From positions 124,001 to 188,000 of the forward strand of contig NZ_MWQK01000005.1 in the NCBI RefSeq assembly GCF_002210425.1: a stretch of 64,000 nt of DNA, read 5' to 3'. The notes beneath the pieces were generated by a model. That model was not told the DNA's origin, did no database searches, and was given only the letters and a program-made list of their open reading frames with translations. This DNA is from Fibrobacter sp. UWB2. GTDB lineage: Bacteria; Fibrobacterota; Fibrobacteria; Fibrobacterales; Fibrobacteraceae. The position numbers were made by a program, and so were the translations under genes. Positions 53,771-63,039 of the stretch are shown piece by piece (positions within the stretch are counted from its first letter, which is position 1; each line of letters starts with the position of its first letter).

Positions 53771-54259
53771 TTATTCCTGTTCTTTATAAACAATATCGTA
53801 AACACCATTGAAATTTAGATATTTCACGCCAATATACTCCGCAGGAACTTTAATTCTATAATCAGCAAAACAGAGGCAATTATACTTAGGCACTTGCGGA
53901 TCGTCTGGATAATATTCGAAAAAATCATGAACAAATAAAGAGTCTTCCTTACGTTCCAATTTGACATCTGTTACATGCCCATATTCTCCACAAACCGATG
54001 TTGTATTAATCGTAAAGGTTGCAGAACCATCTTCGTTCATCACGAAATCAACAGATTCATCACCCCATTCAGCTCTTTTTTCCAAATGCCCGCCACCACA
54101 AGAGCCCACGCCCACCTCATAATCAGAGGATTTTTGAGATTCCGTGTTTAAGCCTGCAGAACCGCCAGCGCCATTATCCACGCCAGAATCATCTGAACAA
54201 GCGGCAAGCATCACAAAAGCAACAACTGCCGCAATCGAAACAAATAATGATTTCTTCAT
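53771..54259 (-). CDS. Lipoprotein of unknown function
   Basis: The 162-residue protein has a signal with lipobox MLAAC and an acidic, Gly/Ser-rich linker. The mature part has four cysteines (VGSCGGGHL, TSVCGEYG, YNCLCFADY), likely disulfide bonded. No domain was recognised. A strong ribosome site (GAGGAGGAAATC) precedes the start. It is divergent from pflA. Confidence 0.72.
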   Translation of the reverse strand: MKKSLFVSIAAVVAFVMLAACSDDSGVDNGAGGSAGLNTESQKSSDYEVGVGSCGGGHLEKRAEWGDESVDFVMNEDGSATFTINTTSVCGEYGHVTDVKLERKEDSLFVHDFFEYYPDDPQVPKYNCLCFADYRIKVPAEYIGVKYLNFNGVYDIVYKEQE

Positions 54260-54461
54260 AAAGATTTCCTCCTCATCTTTTCTTTAAATATAAGAACAGA
54301 TTACTCCAGGATTCTCTTATTTTATACAAATTTTCACCCTTTTTCACACCGTCAACACTGTTTTTTGCGTGGTTCGTATTATATAGAACCTTTTATAAAA
54401 AACATGCTATTCCAAATGGTAAGACCTCCGAAAAATGTGGTTCATTTTTTATTTTTACACC

Positions 54462-55241
54462 ATGACTCTCGGAAGAATCAATAAGCTTGAAACGTTCGGA
54501 TCGGTCGATGGACCGGGAATCCGCTTTGTCGTTTTTACGCAGGGTTGCCCCATGCGCTGCAAGTTCTGCCACAACCCGGAAACCTGGGACTTTGGCACCA
54601 AAAGCGCAAACGGAACTGCGAACGGATCGTTCGAAATTTCAGCAGAAGACCTACTGAAAAAAGCCTTGCGCTACAAGCCCTACTGGGGAACCGACGGAGG
54701 CATCACCGTGAGCGGTGGCGAACCTCTCGCACAAATTGACTTCATGATTGAATTCTTCGAAGCAGCAAAAGCGGCAGGAGTCCACACGTGTGTCGACACG
54801 AGCGGCGTCACATTCAGACCCACAGGCGAACCGTTTGCTAAAATCGAGCGCTTGATGAAATCCACCGACCTCTTACTCGTGGACATTAAGCACATCGACG
54901 CAGACGCACACAAGGAACTCACAGGACACGGCAACGAAAACATCATCGAATTTTTCCGTTACCTCGACCGCATCCAAAAGCCCATCTGGATCCGCCACGT
55001 GCTCGTCCCGGGAAACAGCGACAACGACGAAGCCCTCACACGCACCCGCGACTTCATCCGCACATTAAGCAACGTCAAGCGCGTCGAAGTGCTGCCCTAT
55101 CACGCATTTGCGCTGAGCAAGTACCAAGAACTCGAAATTGACTACGCGCTAAAGGACACGCAAACCCCGACCGCCGACCGTGTCAAGAACGCCAACGAAA
55201 TTCTTGAAACCGCGAAATACACGGGCTGGATGAAAAAGTAG
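54462..55241 (+). CDS. pflA: Pyruvate formate-lyase activating enzyme
   Basis: The 259-residue radical-SAM protein has the cluster motif CPMRCKFCHNPETW (CxxxCxxC), the N-terminal FGSVDGPGIRFVVFTQG and GGITVSGGEPLAQ. It installs the glycyl radical on PflB. I chose the ATG at 54462 because MTLGRINKLETFG aligns with E. coli PflA; a frame start at 54435 adds nine residues. No Shine-Dalgarno sequence precedes it. Unusually, two minus-strand genes separate it from pflB. Confidence 0.94.
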   Translation: MTLGRINKLETFGSVDGPGIRFVVFTQGCPMRCKFCHNPETWDFGTKSANGTANGSFEISAEDLLKKALRYKPYWGTDGGITVSGGEPLAQIDFMIEFFEAAKAAGVHTCVDTSGVTFRPTGEPFAKIERLMKSTDLLLVDIKHIDADAHKELTGHGNENIIEFFRYLDRIQKPIWIRHVLVPGNSDNDEALTRTRDFIRTLSNVKRVEVLPYHAFALSKYQELEIDYALKDTQTPTADRVKNANEILETAKYTGWMKK

Positions 55242-55354
55242 GCAGTAGGCGATAGGAAGTAGGAAAGGATTGTTATACGAGATGGCGATCCCAGCACAAG
55301 GCCGGGATGACAGCGCAAAAAAGGAGATGCCCGCTCAGCGGCGGGCATGACAAT
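55237..55354. repeat. GTAGG tandem and two REP-like palindromes
   Basis: A degenerate tandem of 'gtaggca' units (AAGTAGGCAGTAGGCGATAG) starts in the pflA stop codon. It is followed by GATCCCAGCACAAGGCCGGG then ATGACA (55280-55313), and ATGCCCGCTCAGCGGCGGGC then ATGACAA (55323-55354). The remainder to 55502 shows no gene. Confidence 0.6.
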
Positions 55355-55502
55355 GCAAAAAGACGAAGCGCGCAGCCCCGTCTTTAAATTTAAATCGAGA
55401 TTTTGCCTAAAGCCTAGCGAGAGCAGGAATCAGCTTCGCGTAGCGTATTGTTATACGTGAGCGAAGCTGTGACGAACTATCGCGACGGCTTTCGGCGAAA
55501 GA

Positions 55503-56705
55503 TCAGCCCTTGATGGCGTCGCCCATGCTGAACATCGGCATATACATTGCAATTAGGAGGAAGCCGACGGCGCCACCCAAGAACACGATGATCAACGGTT
55601 CAATCATACTCACGACGGCATCGACTGCGGCATCCACTTCTTCATCGTAGAAGTCCGCGAGTTTCAAAAGCATACCGCCGAGGTTACCGGTTTTTTCACC
55701 GACGCCCGTCATCTGGATCACCATGGGCGGGAAAATGCCAACTTCTTCCATCGGCTCGGCAATTGACTTACCACCTGCAATACCAATCGATATCTTATAA
55801 ATTGCCTTTTCAACAACTTTGTTACCTGCAGTTGTCGCCACGACCTTCAAGGCATCCATCACAGACACACCGGCATTCAGAAGCGTACCCAGCGTTCTCG
55901 AGAAGCCCGCCGTTGCAGACTTAATCTGCAAATCGCCTAACTTCGGCATTTTTAGCGTAAACTTATCCATCGCAAATTGCGCTTGCGGGATTCGCATGAT
56001 CATCTTATAGGCAAAGATGATTATGATTAGTCCGATAAACAAGAACGCACCATTATTACGTATAAAATCAGAAATATTCATCACGAATTGCGTCGGGGCC
56101 GGGAGCTCTGCATCAAGAGCGGCGAACTGTTCTGCAAACGTCGGCACCACGAACGTCATAAGCGCAATCACAACGAGAATACCCACAATGATAACCATGA
56201 TCGGGTATGTCAAAGCTTTTTTCACCTTGCGTTTGAGGCGCTGGTTATTTTCGAGAGTTTCGGCCAAACGAGCCAAGATGCCTTCGAGAATACCGCCCGC
56301 TTCACCGGCGGCCACCATGTTGCAATACAGGGAGTCAAAAACCTTCGGATGCTGCGCCAATGCATCAGCCAAAGAAGAACCGCCGTTAATCGACTGCGTA
56401 AGTTTATGCACAACGCTCTTCAGTTCCGGGTTTTCGCACTGCGCTTCGAGAATGTTCAAGCACTGAAGCATCGGAAGACCAGCCGAGCACATAGACGAGA
56501 ACATACGCGTAAAACGGGTAATGTCTTCGGTCTTGATGCCAGAACCAATCTTAATCTTGATTTCGGTCGGCTTCTTTTTGAGGCTTGTAATAATCAAGCG
56601 ACGGCGGAGCAAAAGGGCTTCGGCTTCGGCCTTGTCCTTTGCTTCGAGCGTACCTTCAAAGTTATTGCCCTGCGAATTTTGGGCTTTGTACAAAAATTCA
56701 GCCAT
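55503..56705 (-). CDS. pilC: Type IV pilus inner-membrane platform protein PilC
   Basis: The 400-residue GspF-family protein starts MAEFLYKAQNSQGNNFEGT. It has two GspF repeats, each with a helical cytoplasmic domain (FTRMFSSMCSAGLPMLQCL; FSRTLGTLLNAGVSVMDAL) and three membrane segments in total. PilC links the pilus motor ATPases to the pilin base. It lies 3 bases after pilT, so the two are co-expressed. Confidence 0.92.
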   Translation of the reverse strand: MAEFLYKAQNSQGNNFEGTLEAKDKAEAEALLLRRRLIITSLKKKPTEIKIKIGSGIKTEDITRFTRMFSSMCSAGLPMLQCLNILEAQCENPELKSVVHKLTQSINGGSSLADALAQHPKVFDSLYCNMVAAGEAGGILEGILARLAETLENNQRLKRKVKKALTYPIMVIIVGILVVIALMTFVVPTFAEQFAALDAELPAPTQFVMNISDFIRNNGAFLFIGLIIIIFAYKMIMRIPQAQFAMDKFTLKMPKLGDLQIKSATAGFSRTLGTLLNAGVSVMDALKVVATTAGNKVVEKAIYKISIGIAGGKSIAEPMEEVGIFPPMVIQMTGVGEKTGNLGGMLLKLADFYDEEVDAAVDAVVSMIEPLIIVFLGGAVGFLLIAMYMPMFSMGDAIKG

Positions 56706-56708
56706 CGA

Positions 56709-57776
56709 TTACACCCCTTCCTTCACAAACAACTGTTCCAACTGGTCCGGGCTCGACGAACGGGCAAGTGCATCAAAGCGGTCGACCTTGTGATTCTTGA
56801 CGAGGTCGCACAAGCACATATTCATCGTATTCATGCCGAACTTCTGACCAATTTCAATCATGGATTCAATCTGGTGCACCTTGTCATCGCGAATCAAAGC
56901 GCGGATACCCGGCGTCACGTTCATGACTTCGTACGCCATCACGCGGCCACCACCAATCTTTGGCAAAAGGGTCTGGCAGATAACGCCCTGGAGCACGAAC
57001 GAGAGCTGCGTACGCACGGTCTGCTGTTCGCCCTTCGGGAAGGCGTCGACCACACGGTTAATCGTCTGCACACAAGAGTTTGTATGAAGCGTTGCAAAAG
57101 TCAAGTGACCCGTTTCTGCAATCGTAAGTGCCGAGCGGATAGTTTCCAAGTCACGCATTTCGCCGATGAGCACCACGTCCGGGTCCTGACGGAGAGCCAT
57201 CTTGAGGGCCTGGGCAAAGCTGTGCGTATCGCTACCGACTTCGCGCTGGTTGATCATACAGCCCTGGTGCTTATGCAAAAATTCGATCGGGTCTTCGACC
57301 GTCAGAATGTGGTCGTGACGTTCCTTGTTAATCTTGTCGATCATGGCCGCCAAAGTCGTGGACTTACCAGAACCGGTAGCACCCGTCACAAGTACAAGGC
57401 CAGAAGGACGCGTCGTAAATTCGGCCATAATCTTCGGGAGGCCGAGGTCCTTGAACGTCTTGATATCAAGCGGAATAATACGGAGGGCAAGCGCCACGCA
57501 GCCACGCTGCAAGTAGGCGTTCGCACGGAAACGCGCAAGATTTGCAATACCGAATGAAAAGTCGCATTCCTTTTGCTGTTCAAAAGTCTTTTTCTGGGCT
57601 TCATTCATCAAGCTGTAAGTCATACGCATGGTTTCGTCGGGCTTGAGCCTGTTCTCCCCGATTGGGGTAAGCTTGCCGGAAAGACGAATAAGAGGGGGTG
57701 CACCGGCCGTAATATGCAAGTCGGACGCCCCACGTTTGACCATTTCTGCTAAAAGATCTTGAATGTTATATGCCAT
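56709..57776 (-). CDS. pilT: Pilus retraction ATPase PilT
   Basis: The 355-residue hexameric ATPase has intact motifs: GASDLHITAGAPPLIRLSG, Walker A (VTGATGSGKSTTLAA), Asp box (ILTVEDPIEF), Walker B (DVVLIGEMRDLETI) and His box (GHLTFATLHTNS). PilT drives pilus retraction and twitching. This canonical copy shows what is missing in the two paralogues at 20124-22801. A -10-like TATATT lies 7 bases before the ATG. Confidence 0.95.
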   Translation of the reverse strand: MAYNIQDLLAEMVKRGASDLHITAGAPPLIRLSGKLTPIGENRLKPDETMRMTYSLMNEAQKKTFEQQKECDFSFGIANLARFRANAYLQRGCVALALRIIPLDIKTFKDLGLPKIMAEFTTRPSGLVLVTGATGSGKSTTLAAMIDKINKERHDHILTVEDPIEFLHKHQGCMINQREVGSDTHSFAQALKMALRQDPDVVLIGEMRDLETIRSALTIAETGHLTFATLHTNSCVQTINRVVDAFPKGEQQTVRTQLSFVLQGVICQTLLPKIGGGRVMAYEVMNVTPGIRALIRDDKVHQIESMIEIGQKFGMNTMNMCLCDLVKNHKVDRFDALARSSSPDQLEQLFVKEGV

Positions 57777-57827
57777 GCTCTAGAATATAATTTAAAAAGC
57801 CCAAAAATTTCATAAATTCTTTATGCA

Positions 57828-58346
57828 ATGCGTTCATCCACTTATAAAATACTCGCATGGGTAGGGGCAATCATTTTCCTCGGCTTCGCGTTTTATGCGT
57901 TCGAGGCCAAGTCCCGCTACAACCTGAACTTCCCAGAGACCGTCGTGAACTTCGCAGCCGACGATGTAATGGGGGGCAAATCGGACTATGCCAGTGAAAA
58001 GGGGACCGCAACACTTATTGTTCTAACCGCATCCTGGTGCCCATCATGCAGGGCGGAACTTCCGATACTCAAGCAGTTCAACGAGGAATTCGGACCGAAG
58101 GGCCTCAAGATTCTGATGATTGACGAGGACGACTCCAAGAAGGTCGCCCGCAAGTACAAGAGGAGCATGGATATTCCGTGGACAATGCTCCACTGGAACT
58201 ACGACGCGCTTAAGGCGCTAGGGAACCCAGGAGTAATTCCCGTGAGTTTTGTGGTCGACAAGGACGACAAGATCCAGCACGTTGATGTCGGAGTGCTCAA
58301 CGAACTGAAAGTCCGCCACGAGCTAAAAAGACTGCTGGGATTGTAA
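57828..58346 (+). CDS. Membrane-anchored thioredoxin-like protein (TlpA/ResA type)
   Basis: The 172-residue protein has one N-terminal membrane helix and a thioredoxin domain with the active site ASWCPSCRAELP and the cis-proline loop NPGVIPVSFVVDKDD. Such proteins reduce or hold cysteines of envelope proteins, for example in cytochrome maturation, outside the inner membrane. The partner is unknown. It is divergent from pilT with a 51-base gap. Confidence 0.85.
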   Translation: MRSSTYKILAWVGAIIFLGFAFYAFEAKSRYNLNFPETVVNFAADDVMGGKSDYASEKGTATLIVLTASWCPSCRAELPILKQFNEEFGPKGLKILMIDEDDSKKVARKYKRSMDIPWTMLHWNYDALKALGNPGVIPVSFVVDKDDKIQHVDVGVLNELKVRHELKRLLGL

Positions 58347-58358
58347 TACGAAAAATAA

Positions 58359-58389
58359 TGGATCCCATCGCTACGCTCCAGGATGACGA
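58359..58389. repeat. REP-like element (diverged)
   Basis: GGATCCCATCGCTACGCTCC then AGGATGACGA, between convergent genes. Confidence 0.5.
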
Positions 58390-58397
58390 AGAGCGTA

Positions 58398-59369
58398 TTA
58401 AGCTATCGGACTTGGGAAGAGGATCACGTCAGCGATTTCTTCTTTACCGAGGGCGAGCATGAACAGGCGGTCGAGCCCGAGAGCCACACCAGAGCAAGCA
58501 GGCATTCCCGATTCAAGAGCTGCAAGGAACCGTTCGTCAATAGGCGGTAAGGGCTTGTTCATCCCCTTACGAATTTCCAAATCAGCATAGAAACGACGAC
58601 GTTGTTCCACCGGGTCCGTAAGTTCCGTGTAACCATTGCAAAGTTCCACCTGGTTCACGAAAAGCTCAAAGCGGCGAGCCCACGTGTAACCTTCATCATC
58701 CACGTACGTCTGTGCGAGAGCCGCCTGCGAGGGCGGGTAATCCAAGATGAACTCGGGGCCATTGCTTGCGAGCGCAGGTTCCACGAGGAAGACCATGAGA
58801 TAGTCCCACCAGTCTTCGCGCGTGAGCGTCTCGCTCTTTTCGGGCACGGGAATCTCGCGAGCGCGGCAAGCATCCGCAAAGTCTGTAAGCTTTTCGCAAA
58901 ACGGATTCACGCCAGCGTAATTCTTGAAAGCATCAATCCAGCGGGTGCGGCGGGCATTTAGTTTGGTTCCAATGATTTCACTCACGAGGTCTTCGACTTC
59001 GTCCATGAGTTTGTCCTGAGGCATACCCACGCGGTACCATTCCACCATCGAGAACTCGTTGTTGTGGTGGCCGCCAAATTCATCCTTGCGAAACGACTTT
59101 GTAATCTGGAAGATATCACCGAACTTTGCAGCAAGCAAACGCTTCATGTGAAATTCCGGGCTCGTCATCATGAACCGCTTCGGGTCTTCAATCTCAAAGT
59201 AATCGAGCTGCGGATCCGTTCCACCGTATGCAGAAAGCACAGGCGTCTCGACTTCGAGCGCATTACGACGAACAAAGAAATCTCGGACACGGGCCATCAG
59301 CGCCTGGCGCTTGACCCAAGTTTCACGCGTGCAAGTGGGCGCAAACGCGCCCGAGTTCAAATTTTCCAT
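58398..59369 (-). CDS. epmA: Elongation factor P lysyl ligase EpmA (GenX/PoxA)
   Basis: The 323-residue protein is a class II lysyl-tRNA synthetase catalytic domain without the tRNA-binding N-terminus, the size of E. coli EpmA (325). Motif 2: FGDIFQITKSFRKDEFGGHH then NNEFSMVEWY. Motif 3: ACSGVALGLDRLFMLALG. EpmA attaches beta-lysine to EF-P, which helps ribosomes through polyproline. Its partner EpmB is not in the window. The start overlaps the FISUMP stop by one base (TAATG), so translation is coupled. Confidence 0.9.
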   Translation of the reverse strand: MENLNSGAFAPTCTRETWVKRQALMARVRDFFVRRNALEVETPVLSAYGGTDPQLDYFEIEDPKRFMMTSPEFHMKRLLAAKFGDIFQITKSFRKDEFGGHHNNEFSMVEWYRVGMPQDKLMDEVEDLVSEIIGTKLNARRTRWIDAFKNYAGVNPFCEKLTDFADACRAREIPVPEKSETLTREDWWDYLMVFLVEPALASNGPEFILDYPPSQAALAQTYVDDEGYTWARRFELFVNQVELCNGYTELTDPVEQRRRFYADLEIRKGMNKPLPPIDERFLAALESGMPACSGVALGLDRLFMLALGKEEIADVILFPSPIA

Positions 59370-60745
59370 TACTCAGCTCCGGCTACACAACGGACCGCAA
59401 GATAGAAACTCGGGTCCACGGAGATGGAACCGACATCCTTATCGGAGCTAAACATTGTGCGAGCCTTGCCGCGAGAATCCTCTTCGGAATCAGCAGTCCA
59501 GAAGTAGGCGCCCTCGCCCATCGTCGTGCAGACGCCGGTCTTGTTAGCGTAACCACCGAACATGGCCGTGAATGCGTAATCGTCGCTGCCGTTGCTCTTG
59601 AGTTTGAGCGCTGCAGAGCGTGCGCCACCGGCGTATTCTTCAAGCTTTTTCCAATCCGCATCCGTGGCGAGATGGTAACCTGCCGGGCAAGCCTTCTTGG
59701 CGGATTCTTGCGTGTAGAGACGGCCGAACGTCTTGCAATTTGCATCGTCGCGGTCGTAGCAAATCGAGCCATCAGGATCATTGTAGTTCAAGTTTTCGAC
59801 GAACCAGTCTACGCCACCGATTTCCTTGACCTTGTAAACTTGTTTGTCACGTTTGTCCACAAAGTTCTTGAACACCGGGCAGCGAGTGCTGAAGCCTGCT
59901 TCAGAAAGAATCGGATCGACCTTGCCCTTCCAGGCCGTGCAGAAGCGGAACAACTGACCGCCCGGGAGCGAAGCTCCCTTATGCTTGGCGGCCCACGTCT
60001 TCACGTAATGGAGACCCGTCACAGCGGTATCGGGAATCGAAAGCACCTTGGCATACTTGCCAGAGAGTGCGGCATACGTACCGGCAACAGACATCGGAGC
60101 TTTCCAGAAGCCTTCGGAAAGACCTTCGCGCAAGCTTGCAAATACCGGAGACGGTTTGTAGACCTTAATCGTCTTGTCCACCATCTGTTCAGGTTTCGTC
60201 TTGCAATTCACATCATGGTCAATGGCCATCAAAGAATTCGCATCCACCTTGCACTGGGCAATGCACTTTGTTCGTGCAGCGCCTTTCTTGGGGCACGGTT
60301 TCCAGACCGTGGTATCGACACTCACGAGCGACTGTTTTCCAAAAGCCTTCGTCTTCGTTGCAGCCTTAGCTACCTCGTCAAGCGTCTTGAGAGCCTTTGC
60401 ACTCCCCTTTTCGCCATCGGCGAGCAAATACTTGATGACACCCGAGCAGGCATTCGCGGCATTCGCCATCGAGCACACCTTCGGACCAAAGCCATACGCA
60501 AACTGGGACGGGCAGGCAGCAAACGCTTCATCCGGCATCTGCTTAAAATGCTTGCCATAAATGTTCGTTGCATTCTTTGCCGACATCTTGCCGCAATAGA
60601 TTTCTTCGAGTTCGCCGGAATTGACAATCTTTTTCACCTTTTTCCAGTTATTGGAATCGACGGCCTTGCGGAGCGCTTCCTGGGCAAAACCACCCTGCGC
60701 CAAAATTGCAGAACAAATCAAACTTGCTATAAAAAGATTCTTCAT
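59369..60745 (-). CDS. Exported protein with C-terminal FISUMP domain
   Basis: The 458-residue protein has an ordinary signal peptide (LFIASLICSAILAQGGFAQ), not a lipobox. Residues about 20-300 are a separate cysteine-rich region (IYCGKMSAKNATNIYGKHF, AYGFGPKVCSMANAANACSG) of unknown type. The C-terminal FISUMP domain shows GGVDWFVENLNYND, CKTFGRLYTQESAKKACPAG, YFWTADSEEDSRGKARTMF and YLAVRCVAG. It differs from the four-module array in having no TIGR02147 partner. It is cotranscribed with epmA. Confidence 0.83.
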   Translation of the reverse strand: MKNLFIASLICSAILAQGGFAQEALRKAVDSNNWKKVKKIVNSGELEEIYCGKMSAKNATNIYGKHFKQMPDEAFAACPSQFAYGFGPKVCSMANAANACSGVIKYLLADGEKGSAKALKTLDEVAKAATKTKAFGKQSLVSVDTTVWKPCPKKGAARTKCIAQCKVDANSLMAIDHDVNCKTKPEQMVDKTIKVYKPSPVFASLREGLSEGFWKAPMSVAGTYAALSGKYAKVLSIPDTAVTGLHYVKTWAAKHKGASLPGGQLFRFCTAWKGKVDPILSEAGFSTRCPVFKNFVDKRDKQVYKVKEIGGVDWFVENLNYNDPDGSICYDRDDANCKTFGRLYTQESAKKACPAGYHLATDADWKKLEEYAGGARSAALKLKSNGSDDYAFTAMFGGYANKTGVCTTMGEGAYFWTADSEEDSRGKARTMFSSDKDVGSISVDPSFYLAVRCVAGAE

Positions 60746-60768
60746 CTAAACCTCTTTTAAAACTTAAC

Positions 60769-60797
60769 TGGATCCTTCGACTTCGCTCGGGATGACA
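60769..60797. repeat. REP-like element
   Basis: GGATCCTTCGACTTCGCTCG then GGATGACAA, with a partial copy (AGTCGGGATGATAC) just after it. Confidence 0.6.
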
Positions 60798-60842
60798 AAT
60801 CCTAAGTCGGGATGATACATGAATAGTTTTAATATATAACGA

Positions 60843-60871
60843 ATTATAAACAATCCCTAATGAATAATCAA
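60843..60871 (-). promoter_or_regulatory. Promoter of the FISUMP-epmA unit
   Basis: TTGATT (60866-60871), 17-base spacer, TATAAT (60843-60848), giving a leader of about 90 bases that includes the REP-like element. Confidence 0.5.
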
Positions 60872-60907
60872 AAAAAATCTTGAACCCTAATAATATTTTA
60901 CTTGAAT

Positions 60908-60937
60908 TTGACTCCGGCTATAGAGGATTTCTATCTT
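60908..60937 (+). promoter_or_regulatory. sufS promoter (leaderless type)
   Basis: TTGACT (60908-60913) then CTATCTT (60931-60937) after 17-18 bases. The -10 ends 7 bases before the ATG, with no Shine-Dalgarno sequence. Confidence 0.5.
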
Positions 60938-60944
60938 TTGGCGC

Positions 60945-62168
60945 ATGAACGCAGAAGTCTTACGCAATGAATTCCCGATGTTGGTCGCAGGCGACAAAGA
61001 AGCAAAGCCGCTCGCCTTTTTGGACAGCACCGCCACGACCCAGAAGCCCGCAAGCGTCATCGACGCCATGGACGATTTTTACCGCGAGCACTACAGCTCC
61101 GTGAAGCGCGGGGTTTACCGCCTCAGCGCACGCACCACAGAAGCCTTTGAAAAGACCCGCAAAGACGTTGCGAAGTTCATCAACGCAAAATCCGAAGACG
61201 AAATCGTCTTTACTCGCGGCACTACCGAAAGCATCAATCTCGTTGCCTGGAGCTACGGACGCAAGTTCTTCGAAGCGGGCGATGAAATTTTAATCAGCGG
61301 TTTGGAACACCACGCAAACATTGTGAGCTGGCAGCTCGTCGCCGAAATGAAGGGTGCAAAGATCAAGGTCATTCCCGTCCGCGATGATGGCGATTTGGAC
61401 TTGAGCAAGCTCCCCGAGCTCCTCACGCCACGCACCAAGATGGTCGCCGTTACCCACGTGAGCAACTCCGTCGGCACCGTGAACCCGATTGCAGAAATCA
61501 TTGCAACCGTTCGCAAGCTCGCCCCGCAAGCAAAAGTTTTGATAGACGCCGCCCAGAGCTCTAGCCACATCAAGATTGACGTGCAGAAGCTCGACTGCGA
61601 CTTCCTCGCGTTCAGCGGCCACAAGATGTACGGCCCGACTGGCATCGGCGTTCTTTACGGCAAGTACGACGTGCTCGACAGCATGCCGCCATGGCATGGC
61701 GGTGGCGAAATGATCAAGAACGTCACGTTCGAAAAAACGACTTATGCGGATGTTCCTGCACGCTTTGAAGCAGGCACGCCTGCCATTGCCGAAGTCATCG
61801 GTCTCGGAAAAGCTATCGAATGGCTGAACAACGTCGGCCTTGACGACATCCGCAAGCACGAAGAACAAATTACGCAGTACGCACTGCAACAACTCGCCGA
61901 AATCCCGCAAGTGAAAGTCCTCGGCAACCCGAAGGAACGCGGAGCGCTTATCAGCATTACGTTGGACGGAATTGCCGTCGGTGATGCCGCCATGATTCTC
62001 GACGAAGAAAACGTCGCAGTACGTAGCGGGCACCATTGCGCACAACCGGTGATGGACCGCTTTGGGCTAGATGCAACGCTCCGCCTGAGCTTTGGCGTTT
62101 ACACGCTCGAACGCGACATCGACCGCTTTGTTGCAGGCATCAAGCGCGTCGTCCGTCTGTTCGCCTAA
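60945..62168 (+). CDS. sufS: Cysteine desulfurase SufS
   Basis: The 407-residue PLP enzyme takes sulfur from cysteine for iron-sulfur cluster assembly. PLP lysine: FLAFSGHKMYGPTGIGVLYG. Active cysteine: RSGHHCAQPVMDRFG, the short SufS-type loop. HHANIVSWQ and IDAAQSSSH are also conserved. No other suf genes are adjacent. It is followed 25 bases later by tcdA. Confidence 0.94.
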   Translation: MNAEVLRNEFPMLVAGDKEAKPLAFLDSTATTQKPASVIDAMDDFYREHYSSVKRGVYRLSARTTEAFEKTRKDVAKFINAKSEDEIVFTRGTTESINLVAWSYGRKFFEAGDEILISGLEHHANIVSWQLVAEMKGAKIKVIPVRDDGDLDLSKLPELLTPRTKMVAVTHVSNSVGTVNPIAEIIATVRKLAPQAKVLIDAAQSSSHIKIDVQKLDCDFLAFSGHKMYGPTGIGVLYGKYDVLDSMPPWHGGGEMIKNVTFEKTTYADVPARFEAGTPAIAEVIGLGKAIEWLNNVGLDDIRKHEEQITQYALQQLAEIPQVKVLGNPKERGALISITLDGIAVGDAAMILDEENVAVRSGHHCAQPVMDRFGLDATLRLSFGVYTLERDIDRFVAGIKRVVRLFA

Positions 62169-62193
62169 ATTCCGCCAGTTTTGCAGGATTCTC

Positions 62194-63027
62194 ATGGGAA
62201 TTGAAAAAGGCATTTTCAACCGCACATCGCTCCTTCTCGGAGACGATGTTATGGACTGTATCTACCAAAAACGCGTCATCATTTTTGGACTCGGCGGAGT
62301 CGGCAGCTGGTGTGCCGAAAGCCTGGTGCGTTCCGGCATCAAGGAACTTGTGCTCGTCGATTCTGACCGCGTGTGCGTCACCAACGTAAACCGCCAGCTG
62401 ATGGCCACCACCAAAACCGTGGGCCAAGTCAAAGTCGAAGTGCTTAAAAACCGCTTGTTAGAAATCAATCCGCACGCAAACGTCGTCGCACTGCAAGACA
62501 TCTACGAAGAAGCGAATACGGACAAGTTCCAGCTAGACACATTCGATTACATCATCGACGCTATCGACAGCCTCGAAAACAAGATGCAGTTGCTTTGGCA
62601 CGCCACGCACACCAAGGCAACCGTATTCTCGTCGATGGGAGCCGCCCTCAAGATGGACCCCACGCGAATCAAGGTCGCTGAATTCTGGAAGGTTACAGGT
62701 TGCCCGCTCGCACGCGCACTTCGCGACAAGTTCAAGCGAAAAAAATTGTGGCTCAAGAAAAAAGTACTTTGCGTTTATAGCGACGAACTCTTAAAAAATC
62801 GCGGTCAAAATTCTTCTTGCGGAACCGACGCCTGCATGTGTCCTAAAGTCCGCCAAGAACGCAGCGAAGCGGAACTCAAGAACGCCGAACTTGTCGATCA
62901 CGAATGGTGTAGCAGCAAGGCTCAAATCAACGGCACCATGGCACATGCCACGGCCATTTTCGGCTTTATGATTGCAGGTCTTGTGATGAACGACATTTAT
63001 CAGAAAGCACTAACGCAAGCCGAGTGA
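62194..63027 (+). CDS. tcdA: tRNA threonylcarbamoyladenosine dehydratase TcdA
   Basis: The 277-residue E1-like protein starts at 62194 (MGIEKGIFNRTSLLLGDDVM). It has the nucleotide loop RVIIFGLGGVGSWCAESLVR, VNRQLMATTKTVGQ and a cysteine-rich stretch (SSCGTDACMCPKV). TcdA cyclises t6A to ct6A in ANN-reading tRNAs and in E. coli works with the CsdA/CsdE sulfur system, which fits its position behind sufS. Confidence 0.9.
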   Translation: MGIEKGIFNRTSLLLGDDVMDCIYQKRVIIFGLGGVGSWCAESLVRSGIKELVLVDSDRVCVTNVNRQLMATTKTVGQVKVEVLKNRLLEINPHANVVALQDIYEEANTDKFQLDTFDYIIDAIDSLENKMQLLWHATHTKATVFSSMGAALKMDPTRIKVAEFWKVTGCPLARALRDKFKRKKLWLKKKVLCVYSDELLKNRGQNSSCGTDACMCPKVRQERSEAELKNAELVDHEWCSSKAQINGTMAHATAIFGFMIAGLVMNDIYQKALTQAE

Positions 63028-63039
63028 TTTAACTTGCTC

